Positions 18,709-26,489 of a stretch of 64,000 nt of DNA are shown one piece after another (the stretch's first letter is position 1; each line of letters begins with the position of its first letter). The position numbers and the translations under genes are program-made. The stretch is from Hyphomicrobiales bacterium (lineage in GTDB: Bacteria > Pseudomonadota > Alphaproteobacteria > Rhizobiales > Rhizobiaceae), in the NCBI GenBank assembly GCA_900472575.1, contig UCIV01000017.1:1-64000 (forward strand), given 5' to 3'. Below the pieces are notes generated by a model. The model had not been told where the DNA came from. It did no database searches and saw only the letters and a list, made by a program, of their open reading frames with translations.

Positions 18709-18999
18709 ATGATTACCACATCGCAATTGCGCGCAGCCCGCGCCATGATAGGGCTTTCGATCGAAGAGCTTGCCGAGGCGGCCGGCGTCTCCGGCAACAG
18801 CATTCGTGATGCCGAGGCTTCAACAGGCAATGCCGAGCCGGAGCTTTCAAGAAAACTGAAGCAGGTGCTTGAATCCCGCGGCATCATCTTTGTTTCCGCC
18901 GGTCAGCAGGATGCGTCCGGTCCCGGTGTCCGCCTGCATCACCAGCCAGTAGACGAAGGCATCAGACCCCAGAATCTGAATTCGACCAATGACGACTAG
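18709..18999 (+). CDS. Small XRE-family helix-turn-helix protein
   Basis: Protein of 96 residues whose first 60 form a Cro/XRE DNA-binding domain: LRAARAMIGLSIEELAEAAG, VSGNSIRDAEAS and KLKQVLESRGIIFVSAGQQD. The tail (about 65-96) is polar and probably disordered. Proteins with this ILEXRGIXF-type end are common in rhizobia as small transcription factors. It lies 30 bases after the Wzy-like gene and could be the local regulator of the polysaccharide cluster, which is inference from position only. Confidence 0.8.
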   Translation: MITTSQLRAARAMIGLSIEELAEAAGVSGNSIRDAEASTGNAEPELSRKLKQVLESRGIIFVSAGQQDASGPGVRLHHQPVDEGIRPQNLNSTNDD

Positions 19000-19015
19000 A
19001 TTCCATAAATTTTCT

Positions 19016-19040
19016 GGAACCATTTGAGTTGAAACGCGTT
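19016..19040 (+). promoter_or_regulatory. EcfG (RpoE2)-type general stress promoter
   Basis: GGAAC (19016-19020), 16 bases, then CGTT (19037-19040). This matches exactly the known alphaproteobacterial EcfG consensus GGAAC-N16/17-CGTT. The -10 element ends 30 bases before the ATG of the small membrane protein at 19071. Confidence 0.7.
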
Positions 19041-19070
19041 TCTCCGCCGAAATCTACATCGGGGACATGC

Positions 19071-19220
19071 ATGACACGCAGCAACAACCTTTATCTCATC
19101 ATCGGCGCACTGATCGTCGTGGTCGCTGGCCTTAGCTTCTATCTATACCGCGAAGAAACAAAGCCTGAAGGCGTATCAATCAGCATCGGGGAGAATGGCG
19201 TGAAAGTTGAAGGACAATAA
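19071..19220 (+). CDS. Small single-pass membrane protein, 49 residues
   Basis: Tiny protein with a short polar start (MTRSNNL), one membrane helix (about 7-25, LYLIIGALIVVVAGLSFYLY) and a charged C-terminal segment VSISIGENGVKVEGQ. The frame is open from 19029, but the ATG at 19071 follows GGGGACA and sits directly behind the EcfG-type promoter at 19016-19040, so I start there. I do not know a function; stress-induced envelope roles are common for such peptides, which is inference. Confidence 0.65.
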   Translation: MTRSNNLYLIIGALIVVVAGLSFYLYREETKPEGVSISIGENGVKVEGQ

Positions 19221-19313
19221 AGGTAAAATTGCGTATATAAACTTAACTACATAAGCGCATCCTTTATTTCACATTACCTTTGGCAAAGTCGCTGAACACG
19301 AAGAGGGGTTCAC

Positions 19314-19502
19314 ATGACATCGCATCTCAGCACTGCTGACATCGAGGAAAAAGGTTTGAGGAAAGTATGGAGCGTCGCCGATTTTTCGCGCCGCTACCGC
19401 CTCGATACCGAAGAGGAAGCAAGACTTCTGAAGCTTCTCGGGCCTTTCGCCACCCAGCAGGAACTGCTGATGAACGCCAGCCGGGCTCCTCGTTTCAGAT
19501 AA
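19314..19502 (+). CDS. Conserved small protein, 62 residues
   Basis: Soluble protein with WSVADFSRRYRLDTEEEARLLKLLGPFATQQELL, which looks like a short helical unit, and a basic C-terminus ending APRFR. Similar small proteins are familiar from rhizobial genomes without a known function. The ATG follows AGAGGGG, a good ribosome binding site, and a long perfect hairpin follows the gene. No domain can be named. Confidence 0.6.
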   Translation: MTSHLSTADIEEKGLRKVWSVADFSRRYRLDTEEEARLLKLLGPFATQQELLMNASRAPRFR

Positions 19503-19515
19503 CACCAGGCAAAAC

Positions 19516-19550
19516 ATAGCGAAGCACTCATTGATTGAGTGCTTCGCTAT
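19516..19550. terminator. Perfect 15-bp hairpin, terminator-like but without a T-run
   Basis: ATAGCGAAGCACTCA and its exact complement enclose TTGAT. It starts 14 bases after the stop at 19502. There is no T-run on the plus strand; on the minus strand only GTTTTG follows. It may be a terminator, an RNA-stabilising 3' hairpin or a protein site. Confidence 0.5.
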
Positions 19551-19599
19551 CCTGCGTTTGATTATTTCCCTATACTTAAACGCAAACTCTCACCGCGGC

Positions 19600-19625
19600 G
19601 GAACTTTTTGATCCACCAGCGGGTT
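19600..19625 (+). promoter_or_regulatory. Possible second EcfG-type promoter
   Basis: GGAAC (19600-19604), 17 bases, then GGTT (19622-19625). It agrees with the looser Sinorhizobium RpoE2 pattern GGAAC-N18/19-TT, differing from CGTT in one base. It lies 60 bases before the ATG at 19686. Confidence 0.45.
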
Positions 19626-19685
19626 ACTTCTCCGTTGGTTTATCACTTATGCGCGACGTCACGGTTTACGCGCGGAGGAGAAGAG

Positions 19686-20018
19686 ATGTTCAAGATGGTT
19701 TCAAAATTCGGACTTGCGGCGGCCCTGTCTGTGGCTACGTGCTCGGTCTTTTCCATGCCGGCCGCGGCACAGGATATGGAGCTTCGCATCGGACCGGATG
19801 GGGTACGCCCGGTTATCCGGGACCGGGATCGCTACGGCGATCGCAACCGGGACCGCGGCTGCAGCCCCGGTGAGGCACGTGCCGCTGCAAGTGACGAAGG
19901 GCTTCGTCGCCCCGAGGTGGTTCGCGTGACATCCCGTAGCGTGACCGTTGAAGGCATGACGCGAAGCGGTCCGGATCGCATCACCTTCGCAAATCGGCGC
20001 GGTTGCCCAATCATCTGA
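19686..20018 (+). CDS. Small secreted protein with basic repeats
   Basis: Protein of 110 residues with a Sec signal peptide ending MPAAAQ-D (cleavage near 28). The mature part begins MELRIGPDGVRPVIR, then a short Arg/Asp-rich stretch (RDRDRYGDRNRDRG), then a folded-looking segment with two cysteines. Similar rhizobial proteins are sometimes labelled antifreeze protein, which I would not rely on. The ATG follows GGAGGAGAAGAG. A possible EcfG-type promoter lies upstream, suggesting stress control. Confidence 0.65.
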   Translation: MFKMVSKFGLAAALSVATCSVFSMPAAAQDMELRIGPDGVRPVIRDRDRYGDRNRDRGCSPGEARAAASDEGLRRPEVVRVTSRSVTVEGMTRSGPDRITFANRRGCPII

Positions 20019-20175
20019 TTGGGATGCTTTTTCCAAAATTAATCTAGTCCTGCCCTACCTTGCGCGTGCGGCAGGACTTTTTCGTCGGATCATGTGCAAC
20101 CAGCATCAAGACCGGGATTTTTCGCTTGCGCCAGGAATGTCATGCCAGTATGGAAGTCTTGCTCTCGAAGCAGGT

Positions 20176-20252
<77 letters not shown>

Positions 20253-20395
20253 ATTATCCCCCATCTAAAATCAGTTGGATTTTTCTCTCTTGCGCTTCGC
20301 ACGATGGCATCGTCGAATGGCAGGTTGTTGCGCTGTCCGCCACCTCGACAACGGCTCTTCCCCCAAATCGCAAGTCCCTTTCAACCCGATAAAAA

Positions 20396-20422
20396 ATGCC
20401 GCCCCGTTGGACGGAGCGGCAT
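20396..20422 (-). terminator. Terminator of the BA14K gene
   Basis: On the minus strand ATGCCGCTCCG pairs with CGGGGCGGCAT (one mismatch) around a short loop and is followed by TTTTT. It lies 26 bases past the stop at 20449. Confidence 0.75.
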
Positions 20423-20448
20423 CGGTAATCGCGGAAAGATCGAGCACC

Positions 20449-20931
20449 TTAACGATAGGGCGAGTAGCACTGCTGGCGGGGACCATTATAGGGCTGGAAG
20501 GTGTTGTCGTATGTCCGGTATGAACGATAGCGAGCATAGCACCAGTTCACGTGGCTGTTGCCGCCGACATAACGGCGCTCCGGCGGAGCGTAGCGAGGCG
20601 CGGCCAGTGCGCCGCCGATGATAGCACCGGCAGCAAGCCCGCCAATGATCGCACCTGCATTAGAGCCGCCGTGATGGCGATGATGACGCCAGCGGCGGTC
20701 ACTGTAATACCGGCGATCATCACGCCAGCGACGGTCGTCACGCCAGCGGCGATCGGAATAACGTGGTCCATAACGTCGCCAGTCATGACGGCCTTCACGC
20801 CATTGAACCTTCTCAACCTGCTGTGAGGCTTGAACCGAAGGGGCGCTTATCATCGGAAATGCATTGGCCGGTACAACGCCGGTCAATGCGGTAACCGCGG
20901 ACACCAGGATAATTGCAAGTTTCTTCTTCAT
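20449..20931 (-). CDS. BA14K family secreted protein
   Basis: Protein of 160 residues: a Sec signal peptide (to about ANA-24), a tandem DRRWRDD/DRRYY basic-aromatic region (about 48-90) ending in a His-rich turn, a Gly/Ala membrane-active segment ([20 protein letters not shown]), and the C-terminal BA14K motif [19 protein letters not shown] with a second cysteine in QQCYSPY. BA14K was described in Brucella as an immunoreactive, lectin-like envelope protein, and rhizobia carry many paralogues. The ATG follows GAGGAG. It is a single gene with its own terminator. Confidence 0.85.
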   Translation of the reverse strand: MKKKLAIILVSAVTALTGVVPANAFPMISAPSVQASQQVEKVQWREGRHDWRRYGPRYSDRRWRDDRRWRDDRRYYSDRRWRHHRHHGGSNAGAIIGGLAAGAIIGGALAAPRYAPPERRYVGGNSHVNWCYARYRSYRTYDNTFQPYNGPRQQCYSPYR

Positions 20932-21047
20932 TTCATTCTCCTCGGAATGTCTCCCTGAGGTAAATGATCTGATTTGCGTGCTGAACCAGAGGTGAACAGT
21001 AAAATTCGGGTGATCACATATAGTTGTGGTGACCGGCGTTGATTGTT

Positions 21048-21584
21048 TCAGCGTACCTGGTCCAGTAACCGCTTACATTCCAGGAGATCGAACAGCGCTT
21101 CCTGCAGCAATGCGCGATCTTCCTTGCCCACACTCGATTTTCCGATCGACACTTCCGGAGTGCCGTCGTCCCCAGATGAACCGAAGCCGAAAAAGCGGCC
21201 GCTGGGCTTGACCTTGGGCCGTCCCAGAACCTGATCTTCCTCGGTTGCTCCAACCTTCGGGTCGGCGTGCTTCTCGCTGCTTGAGGCAATAATGGCGTCC
21301 ATGGTGGCAACATCGCCCGAGGCGATGGCCGCAACGAACTTGTTGCCATTCGTCTTCAGGAGCTTCTGCACGCCCTTGATCGTATAACCGTGATCGTAGA
21401 GGAGATGACGGATGCCTTTCAGTAGCTCGACGTCCTCAGGCCGGTAATAACGACGACCACCGCCACGCTTCATTGGCTTGATCTGCGTGAAACGGGTTTC
21501 CCAGAAGCGCAGAACGTGCTGCGGCAGATCGAGATCATCTGCGACTTCGCTGATCGTGCGGAATGCATCCGGGCTCTTGTCCAC
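21048..21584 (-). CDS. MerR family transcriptional regulator
   Basis: Protein of 178 residues with an N-terminal winged-helix MerR domain: [40 protein letters not shown] and [20 protein letters not shown]. The C-terminal half is polar, Gly/Ser rich and ends in a helix with one cysteine; no metal-binding triplet is seen, so the ligand is unknown. I start it at GTG 21584, seven bases after GGAGG; the open frame reaches 21632. It follows ihfA on the same strand, a conserved order in rhizobia. Confidence 0.85.
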   Translation of the reverse strand: MDKSPDAFRTISEVADDLDLPQHVLRFWETRFTQIKPMKRGGGRRYYRPEDVELLKGIRHLLYDHGYTIKGVQKLLKTNGNKFVAAIASGDVATMDAIIASSSEKHADPKVGATEEDQVLGRPKVKPSGRFFGFGSSGDDGTPEVSIGKSSVGKEDRALLQEALFDLLECKRLLDQVR

Positions 21585-21916
21585 GTTCAAACCTCCAAAC
21601 AGCGGCCGTGAAGCCGACCCAAACCATGCCACCTCGCTTCAGATCAGACGCGAGAACAACCGGGTGACGATTCATAATCCTGGTATCGCATGCCGATTCC
21701 GGCTTTCGTGACGATGCGACAGACTACGCTCGGATTCCCACTTATCTCAATGGGTTGAGAGCAAGGATTCAAGCATGTTCACAGGAATGAGATAAAACAG
21801 GAGCTTATGCAGAGCGTTTCCGCTTCTCTTCAAAACGCTAAATCGCTCTATCTCTTTATCTTGACGCAATTCCGGACGGAAAACCCGTGCCTAGTTTGGC
21901 TTCAATTGCTTCAAGC
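21585..21916. other. Intergenic region between ihfA and merR-like gene
   Basis: About 330 non-coding bases downstream of ihfA and upstream of the MerR-type gene on the minus strand. The right-hand third is a repeat-like element (21807-21915). The left part must contain the MerR-gene promoter, but I can not assign its elements. No gene is evident. Confidence 0.5.
21807..21915. repeat. Rhizobial intergenic repeat-like element
   Basis: The segment starts AGAGCGTTTCCGCTTCTC, has a CGCTAAATCGCTCTATCTC middle and ends with TTGACGCAATTCCGGACGG then an AATTGCTT-like end. I recognise this order from short intergenic repeats found many times in Agrobacterium and Rhizobium genomes. Internal inverted parts (AGAGCG and CGCTCT) would fold. 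It abuts the ihfA stop codon and may serve as its 3' end. Only one copy is in the window. Confidence 0.5.
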
Positions 21917-22255
21917 TCAGGCGACCGGAGCCGCAGACTTCTGCTTGGCCTTGCGGCTGGTATGGGACTTCAAGATCCGTTGCTTCAGGACATTGGAAGC
22001 CTTGAAGGTCATGACCCGGCGCGGAGAAATCGGCACTTCCTCACCGGTTTTCGGGTTACGTCCGATACGCTCGTTTTTCGAGCGGACCTGGAAGGTCGCG
22101 AAGGAGGAAAGCTTTACGACCTCGCCGCGAATGATCGCGTTGCAGATCTCATCAATTACTGTCTCTACGAGCTCCGCCGACTCAGTCCGGGAGAGCCCAA
22201 CCTTGCGAAATACCGATTCCGCCAAGTCTGCACGCGTCACTGTCTTTCCGGCCAT
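21917..22255 (-). CDS. ihfA: Integration host factor alpha subunit
   Basis: DNA-bending protein of 112 residues that forms a heterodimer with IHF-beta. The HU/IHF fold is clear: [40 protein letters not shown] and [20 protein letters not shown], with the intercalating proline in the GRNPKTG arm. The C-terminal Lys/Ala-rich tail is longer than in E. coli, as is usual in rhizobia. fabH lies upstream on the same strand, with a gap of 118 bases. Confidence 0.95.
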   Translation of the reverse strand: MAGKTVTRADLAESVFRKVGLSRTESAELVETVIDEICNAIIRGEVVKLSSFATFQVRSKNERIGRNPKTGEEVPISPRRVMTFKASNVLKQRILKSHTSRKAKQKSAAPVA

Positions 22256-22373
22256 GATCCCCGCCCAGTTTGCAAATTGATCTCGTCAAAGCCACACAAG
22301 ACTATTTTGCTTGGCGATCAGGGTCAAGCACCTGTCGCCAATCAGTTATTTGTTCCGGAAGGCCGTGGCATTC

Positions 22374-23345
22374 CTACCAGCGAACGAGAACAGAACCCCA
22401 GGTAAATCCACCGCCCATCGCCTCGAGCATCACCAGATCGCCCTTTTTTATCCGGCCGTCCGAAAGCGCCACTGAAAGTGCGAGCGGGATCGATGCAGCG
22501 GACGTGTTTCCATGAAGATCCACAGTCACGACAACCTTCTCTGGCGGAATGCCGAGCTTTTTGGCAGACGCATCAATGATACGGCGGTTGGCCTGGTGCG
22601 GGACAAGCCAGTCGATATCCTCGGCTGTTGTTCCAGTCGCTTCGAACGCGCCTTCGATAACGTCCGTGATCATGCCGACAGCGTGCTTGAAGACCTCGCG
22701 GCCTTCCATGCGCAGGTGGCCAACCGTTCCGGTCGAGGACGGCCCACCGTCGACATAGAGTTTTTCCTTGTGGGAGCCATCAGAGCGCAGCTTGGCCGTC
22801 AGGATGCCACGATCACTCATGGTCCCCTCGCCTTCCTGGGCCTCGAGCACGAGTGCGCCCGCACCGTCGCCGAACAGAACGCAAGTCGTGCGATCTTTCC
22901 AATCGAGGATACGCGAGAAGGTCTCAGCGCCGATTACCAGCGCTCGGCGTGCCATGCCGCCGCGAATATGCAGATCGGCCGTCGCCATCGCATAGACAAA
23001 ACCGGTGCAGACGGCCTGCATGTCGAAGGCATAACCGTGTTCCATACCGAGACGGCGCTGGATGTCGACAGCCGTTGCCGGGAACGTGTTGTCCGGCGTC
23101 GAGGTCGCAACCAGGATGAGATCGATGTCGTCCGTTGTCAGGCCGGCATTGTCGAGTGCTGCGCGTGCAGCCTGCTCTCCGAGCGAGGCCGTGGTTTCGC
23201 CTTCGCCGGCGATATAACGCTGCGTGATGCCCGTGCGCTGGACGATCCATTCGTCGGTCGTATCGACGATGTCTTCCAACTCACGATTGGTCACTACCCG
23301 TTTCGGGAGCGCTGCCCCATAGCCGCGAACTACTGATCGGATCAT
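22374..23345 (-). CDS. fabH: Beta-ketoacyl-ACP synthase III
   Basis: Enzyme of 323 residues that starts fatty acid synthesis by condensing acetyl-CoA with malonyl-ACP. The catalytic triad is visible: Cys in [12 protein letters not shown] (Cys113), His in [10 protein letters not shown] and Asn in [13 protein letters not shown]. The family normally starts MIRSVV, so I chose ATG 23345; a TTG two codons earlier (23351) is also possible, because AGGA is better spaced from it. It follows plsX by about 20 bases, the standard plsX-fabH operon. Confidence 0.96.
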   Translation of the reverse strand: MIRSVVRGYGAALPKRVVTNRELEDIVDTTDEWIVQRTGITQRYIAGEGETTASLGEQAARAALDNAGLTTDDIDLILVATSTPDNTFPATAVDIQRRLGMEHGYAFDMQAVCTGFVYAMATADLHIRGGMARRALVIGAETFSRILDWKDRTTCVLFGDGAGALVLEAQEGEGTMSDRGILTAKLRSDGSHKEKLYVDGGPSSTGTVGHLRMEGREVFKHAVGMITDVIEGAFEATGTTAEDIDWLVPHQANRRIIDASAKKLGIPPEKVVVTVDLHGNTSAASIPLALSVALSDGRIKKGDLVMLEAMGGGFTWGSVLVRW

Positions 23346-23364
23346 TCTCAATCACATCCTGTCG

Positions 23365-24411
23365 TCATGCAGCTTCAGGACCAGCCGGAGGCTGATGCTT
23401 GGCATGATAAAGTGTCAAATCCTGCGCGATCTTCGCGTTCAGGTCGTTGCGCGCCATGTCATAAGCGACATCGATCGCCGCGGCAAAGCCATCGGCAGTA
23501 GTGCCGCCATGGCTTTTGATAACGATGCCGTTAAGGCCAAGGAATACGCCGCCGTTGACCTTGTTCGGATCCATCTTCTCACGCAGCCGGTCAAACGCGG
23601 GTTTAGCCAAAAGATAGCCGATCTTGGCAAGTAATGTGCGGGACATCGATTCGCGAAGCAGCGTCGCGATCTGCTTGGCAGTCCCTTCAGCCGTCTTCAG
23701 CGCGATATTGCCGGTGAAACCTTCCGTGACGACCACGTCGACCGTACCCTTGCCGATATCGTTTCCTTCGACAAATCCGTGGTAGGCGATCGTCGGAAGG
23801 TTAGCCTCCCGCAGTAACCGGCCGGCTTCCTTGACTTCTTCCTGTCCCTTCACCTCTTCAACGCCGACATTGAGAAGGCCAACCGTCGGGCGGTCGATCT
23901 CGAACAGGGCGCGCGCCATGGCGCCGCCCATCAAGGCGAAATCGAGAAGCTGCTGGCTGTCAGCACCAATCGTCGCCCCAATATCCAAAACAATGCTTTC
24001 GCCTTTGAGGGTTGGCCAGATGCCGGCGATTGCCGGGCGCTCGATATTTGCCATCGTCCTCAGACAGAACTTGGCCATGGCCATCAGGGCGCCGGTGTTT
24101 CCAGCAGAAACGCAGACATCCGCCTCTCCGAGTTTCACCGCCTCGATGGAGCGCCACATGGATGAAACGTAACGGCCGCGCCGCAGAGCTGCGCTCGGTT
24201 TTTCGTCCATGGAGACGGCGACTTCGCACTCGTGAAAAATCGAGCGGTCGCGCAGTTTCGGGTACTTGGCCAGCAACGGCTCGCATTCGCCCTTCAACCC
24301 ATAGATGATGAAGGTCGCCTCGGGGTGCCGTTCGAGAGCCTTTGCAGTACCGGGTATGACAACCTCGGGACCGAAATCACCCCCCATGGCATCCACAGAA
24401 ATTCTGATCAC
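23365..24411 (-). CDS. plsX: Phosphate acyltransferase PlsX
   Basis: Enzyme of 348 residues that makes acyl phosphate from acyl-ACP for phospholipid synthesis at the membrane surface. [20 protein letters not shown] at the start, [19 protein letters not shown] and the [20 protein letters not shown] block identify PlsX. Length is normal. The start codon is GTG. It lies between the DUF177 gene and fabH, a widely conserved order. Confidence 0.96.
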   Translation of the reverse strand: MIRISVDAMGGDFGPEVVIPGTAKALERHPEATFIIYGLKGECEPLLAKYPKLRDRSIFHECEVAVSMDEKPSAALRRGRYVSSMWRSIEAVKLGEADVCVSAGNTGALMAMAKFCLRTMANIERPAIAGIWPTLKGESIVLDIGATIGADSQQLLDFALMGGAMARALFEIDRPTVGLLNVGVEEVKGQEEVKEAGRLLREANLPTIAYHGFVEGNDIGKGTVDVVVTEGFTGNIALKTAEGTAKQIATLLRESMSRTLLAKIGYLLAKPAFDRLREKMDPNKVNGGVFLGLNGIVIKSHGGTTADGFAAAIDVAYDMARNDLNAKIAQDLTLYHAKHQPPAGPEAA

Positions 24412-24556
24412 GCGTATCTGATCCTTATCTTCGACCGAACGGACCGGCCATTAAACCCGTCCAGCGGTCGTCGCCGGCGTTCCGGCCATGCTCATGCTTG
24501 GCCCTGTCGGCGAAATCGTGGCCAAAATATAGTTTTCGCCGCCGCTTACAACAGGC

Positions 24557-25123
24557 CTAGTCTTTTTTCCAGTCCTTGAGCGCCGCGAACGGGTTCGGCC
24601 GATCGCTCTTGGCATCAGCCGTGCTCTCGATATGGTCCGAAAACTCGACGCCCTGCTTGCGCGGATAGGGATCGATCGCCAGTGCCGCAAACTCGGTGAT
24701 CGCCTCGCCGATATCGATCGTGTCTCCGGCGAATTCCTCAGGAAGATCGGGACCGTCCGGATCAAGCACCATCTCGGCCGCGTCCTTGGCGACGACGCGA
24801 GCGAGCTTGGATCCCTCGGGAACGAATATCTGCTCGAAATCTTCGTTGATGCGTGATTCGACCGGCTCCAGCGTCAGCACGCAGGCCTGGACGATCTCGG
24901 CTTCGACGCGCCCCTTGACGCGCACGCCATCCTTTTTCCAGCGCGACAGATAGACTTCCGCCTGTAGCGACTTCACCTCCAGAACCTGCCATATCTCGGC
25001 GAGGTCCTTGCGCTCACGGTCATCGGCAGACACCTTGACTGTAACGGCATTGGCCGAAATGTTTCCGACTTTGACCGGATAGGAGAATGGCGGCTTTCCC
25101 GCCGAATTGTTGTCGTTTTTCAT
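24557..25123 (-). CDS. DUF177 (YceD) family protein
   Basis: Protein of 188 residues with the DUF177 core: LQAEVYLSRWKKDGVRVKG, EIVQACVLTLEPVESRINED and an acidic DLPEEFAGDTIDIGEAITEF region, then DPYPRKQGVEF and the family-typical NPFAALKDWKKD end. In other bacteria the gene precedes rpmF-plsX and is linked to 23S rRNA and large-subunit maturation. Here it stands 145 bases before plsX with no rpmF between, the arrangement usual in rhizobia. Confidence 0.9.
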   Translation of the reverse strand: MKNDNNSAGKPPFSYPVKVGNISANAVTVKVSADDRERKDLAEIWQVLEVKSLQAEVYLSRWKKDGVRVKGRVEAEIVQACVLTLEPVESRINEDFEQIFVPEGSKLARVVAKDAAEMVLDPDGPDLPEEFAGDTIDIGEAITEFAALAIDPYPRKQGVEFSDHIESTADAKSDRPNPFAALKDWKKD

Positions 25124-25142
25124 CTTTCCTCACTTTCCCGTT

Positions 25143-25682
25143 TCAGCCGGCCAAGGGCTGCGGGATAACCGCGTTGCCGCGGGCGATATCGTCTTCCGGC
25201 GTTACAGCGAGATGCCGCTCCGCCTCGGCCATCCATGCGGCCAGCCGCGCCATATCAGGCGCAGACTGGTTTTCCGGATATATGTTGCGGGCAAGGCCTT
25301 TCGCCAGCTCTCCAAGATCGCCCGCATCGAGCGCCTTGGCATAGGTCTCCAGCCGCCCGTAAAACATACCGGCGAGTTTCTTCATGCGTTTGGGAACGCC
25401 CTGATCACCGATCCCGAGCTCGCGGATCGAATGGTCGAGATCCTGGAAAAACGCATCGACAATTTCCTGCGCCAGTTCCTGCCCGCTGGTCGGAGACTTC
25501 GCGGTCCGGCGAAAAAACAGGATCAATGTGATCGACAGCATTTCGTAGCGGCCCATGACCGTGTCGGGCACACCAAGATCGGTGTAGAACACAGGCGCGC
25601 GGGCAGCCGATGTAAGGGCCGCATATTGCCGGTCGACAATGACCCGATTGTGTTTTTTCTTTTTGAACAGCCCGAAGATCAT
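25143..25682 (-). CDS. Ubiquinol-cytochrome c chaperone (UQCC1/CBP3-like)
   Basis: Protein of 179 residues of the family related to mitochondrial CBP3, which helps assemble cytochrome b of the bc1 complex. It starts MIFGLFKKKKHNRVIVDRQY and shows YTDLGVPDTVMGRYEMLSI, AFFQDLDHSIRELGIGDQGV and MKKLAGMFYGRLETYAKAL, all family-typical. The ATG at 25682 starts the conserved part; the frame is open to 25877 but that part is not protein-like. It stands 19 bases before the DUF177 gene, likely one transcript. Confidence 0.88.
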   Translation of the reverse strand: MIFGLFKKKKHNRVIVDRQYAALTSAARAPVFYTDLGVPDTVMGRYEMLSITLILFFRRTAKSPTSGQELAQEIVDAFFQDLDHSIRELGIGDQGVPKRMKKLAGMFYGRLETYAKALDAGDLGELAKGLARNIYPENQSAPDMARLAAWMAEAERHLAVTPEDDIARGNAVIPQPLAG

Positions 25683-25934
25683 CGATAAGTCCCGCGAATG
25701 TCCGGGCCCAATGTTGCATGGAGACGAAAGCTGGTTTACCGAAGCAGGCGCGAATTGCAATGCCGTTCGGCCGGGGCCGCAGACGGGATGCGTTCGATCC
25801 GTAAAAGGTTTGGCATTGCAGGGTTCTCTTCCCCGGAATAGCCACAATGGTGATGAACAGCAGAAGTCCGGTATCAAGCGCCGGTCTCGTTTACCTGGGG
25901 GATCCCGTTGAAGAAGCGGACTGTCGAGTACGGT

Positions 25935-26417
25935 ATGAATTTTCTGAATAAAACTGCCATCAGCCTTGTGCTTGTCGCTTCTGTCACCGCCGCTGGCTGC
26001 ACGTCGATGGATATCGGCGACACCATGTATAACGGCTACGTGATCGACCAGAAGTCGCTTGCCCTGATCCCGGAAGGTTCGAGCCGCGAACAGGTGCTGC
26101 TGACGATGGGCACGCCATCGACAACGGCGACCTTCGATTCGGAAGTGCTCTATTACATTTCACAGAAGCGCGAGCGCGCCGCCGCCTTCATGAAGCCGAA
26201 GCTGGTCGAGCAGTCGGTTCTCGCCATCTACCTCAACAAGGAAGGCGTTGTCGCGCGCAAGGCGAACTACACGCTCCAGGACGGCAAGGTATTCGACACG
26301 ATCTCGCGCACCACGCCAACCGGCGGTCGCGACCTGACCTTCCTGCAGCAAATCCTCTCCGGCGGCTCCGGCCCCGGTGCGGGTGCGGCGGCAATGCGCA
26401 GCCTGCTCAGCAACTAA
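25935..26417 (+). CDS. bamE: BamE/OmlA family outer membrane lipoprotein
   Basis: Lipoprotein of 160 residues of the SmpA/OmlA/BamE family, a small subunit of the outer-membrane protein assembly machine. A signal peptide ends in the lipobox VTAAGC (Cys about 22). The core YVIDQKSLALIPEGSSREQV and LLTMGTPSTTATFDSEVLYY fits BamE. The C-terminal Gly/Ala-rich tail is a rhizobial feature. I start at ATG 25935; TTG 25908, nine codons earlier behind GGGGGA, is a real alternative. It is divergent from the chaperone gene and has a strong terminator. Confidence 0.88.
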   Translation: MNFLNKTAISLVLVASVTAAGCTSMDIGDTMYNGYVIDQKSLALIPEGSSREQVLLTMGTPSTTATFDSEVLYYISQKRERAAAFMKPKLVEQSVLAIYLNKEGVVARKANYTLQDGKVFDTISRTTPTGGRDLTFLQQILSGGSGPGAGAAAMRSLLSN

Positions 26418-26435
26418 ACAATCATCGAATGCACA

Positions 26436-26463
26436 GAAGCCCGCGGATCGCTCCGCGGGCTTC
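26436..26463 (+). terminator. Terminator between bamE and hppA
   Basis: A perfect 12-bp stem (GAAGCCCGCGGA and TCCGCGGGCTTC) closes a TCGC loop and is followed by TTTCATTT. It lies 18 bases after the bamE stop and before the convergent hppA stop, so it may act for both. Confidence 0.85.
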
Positions 26464-26489
26464 TTTCATTTGAAGAGGTGGCAGGCAGT

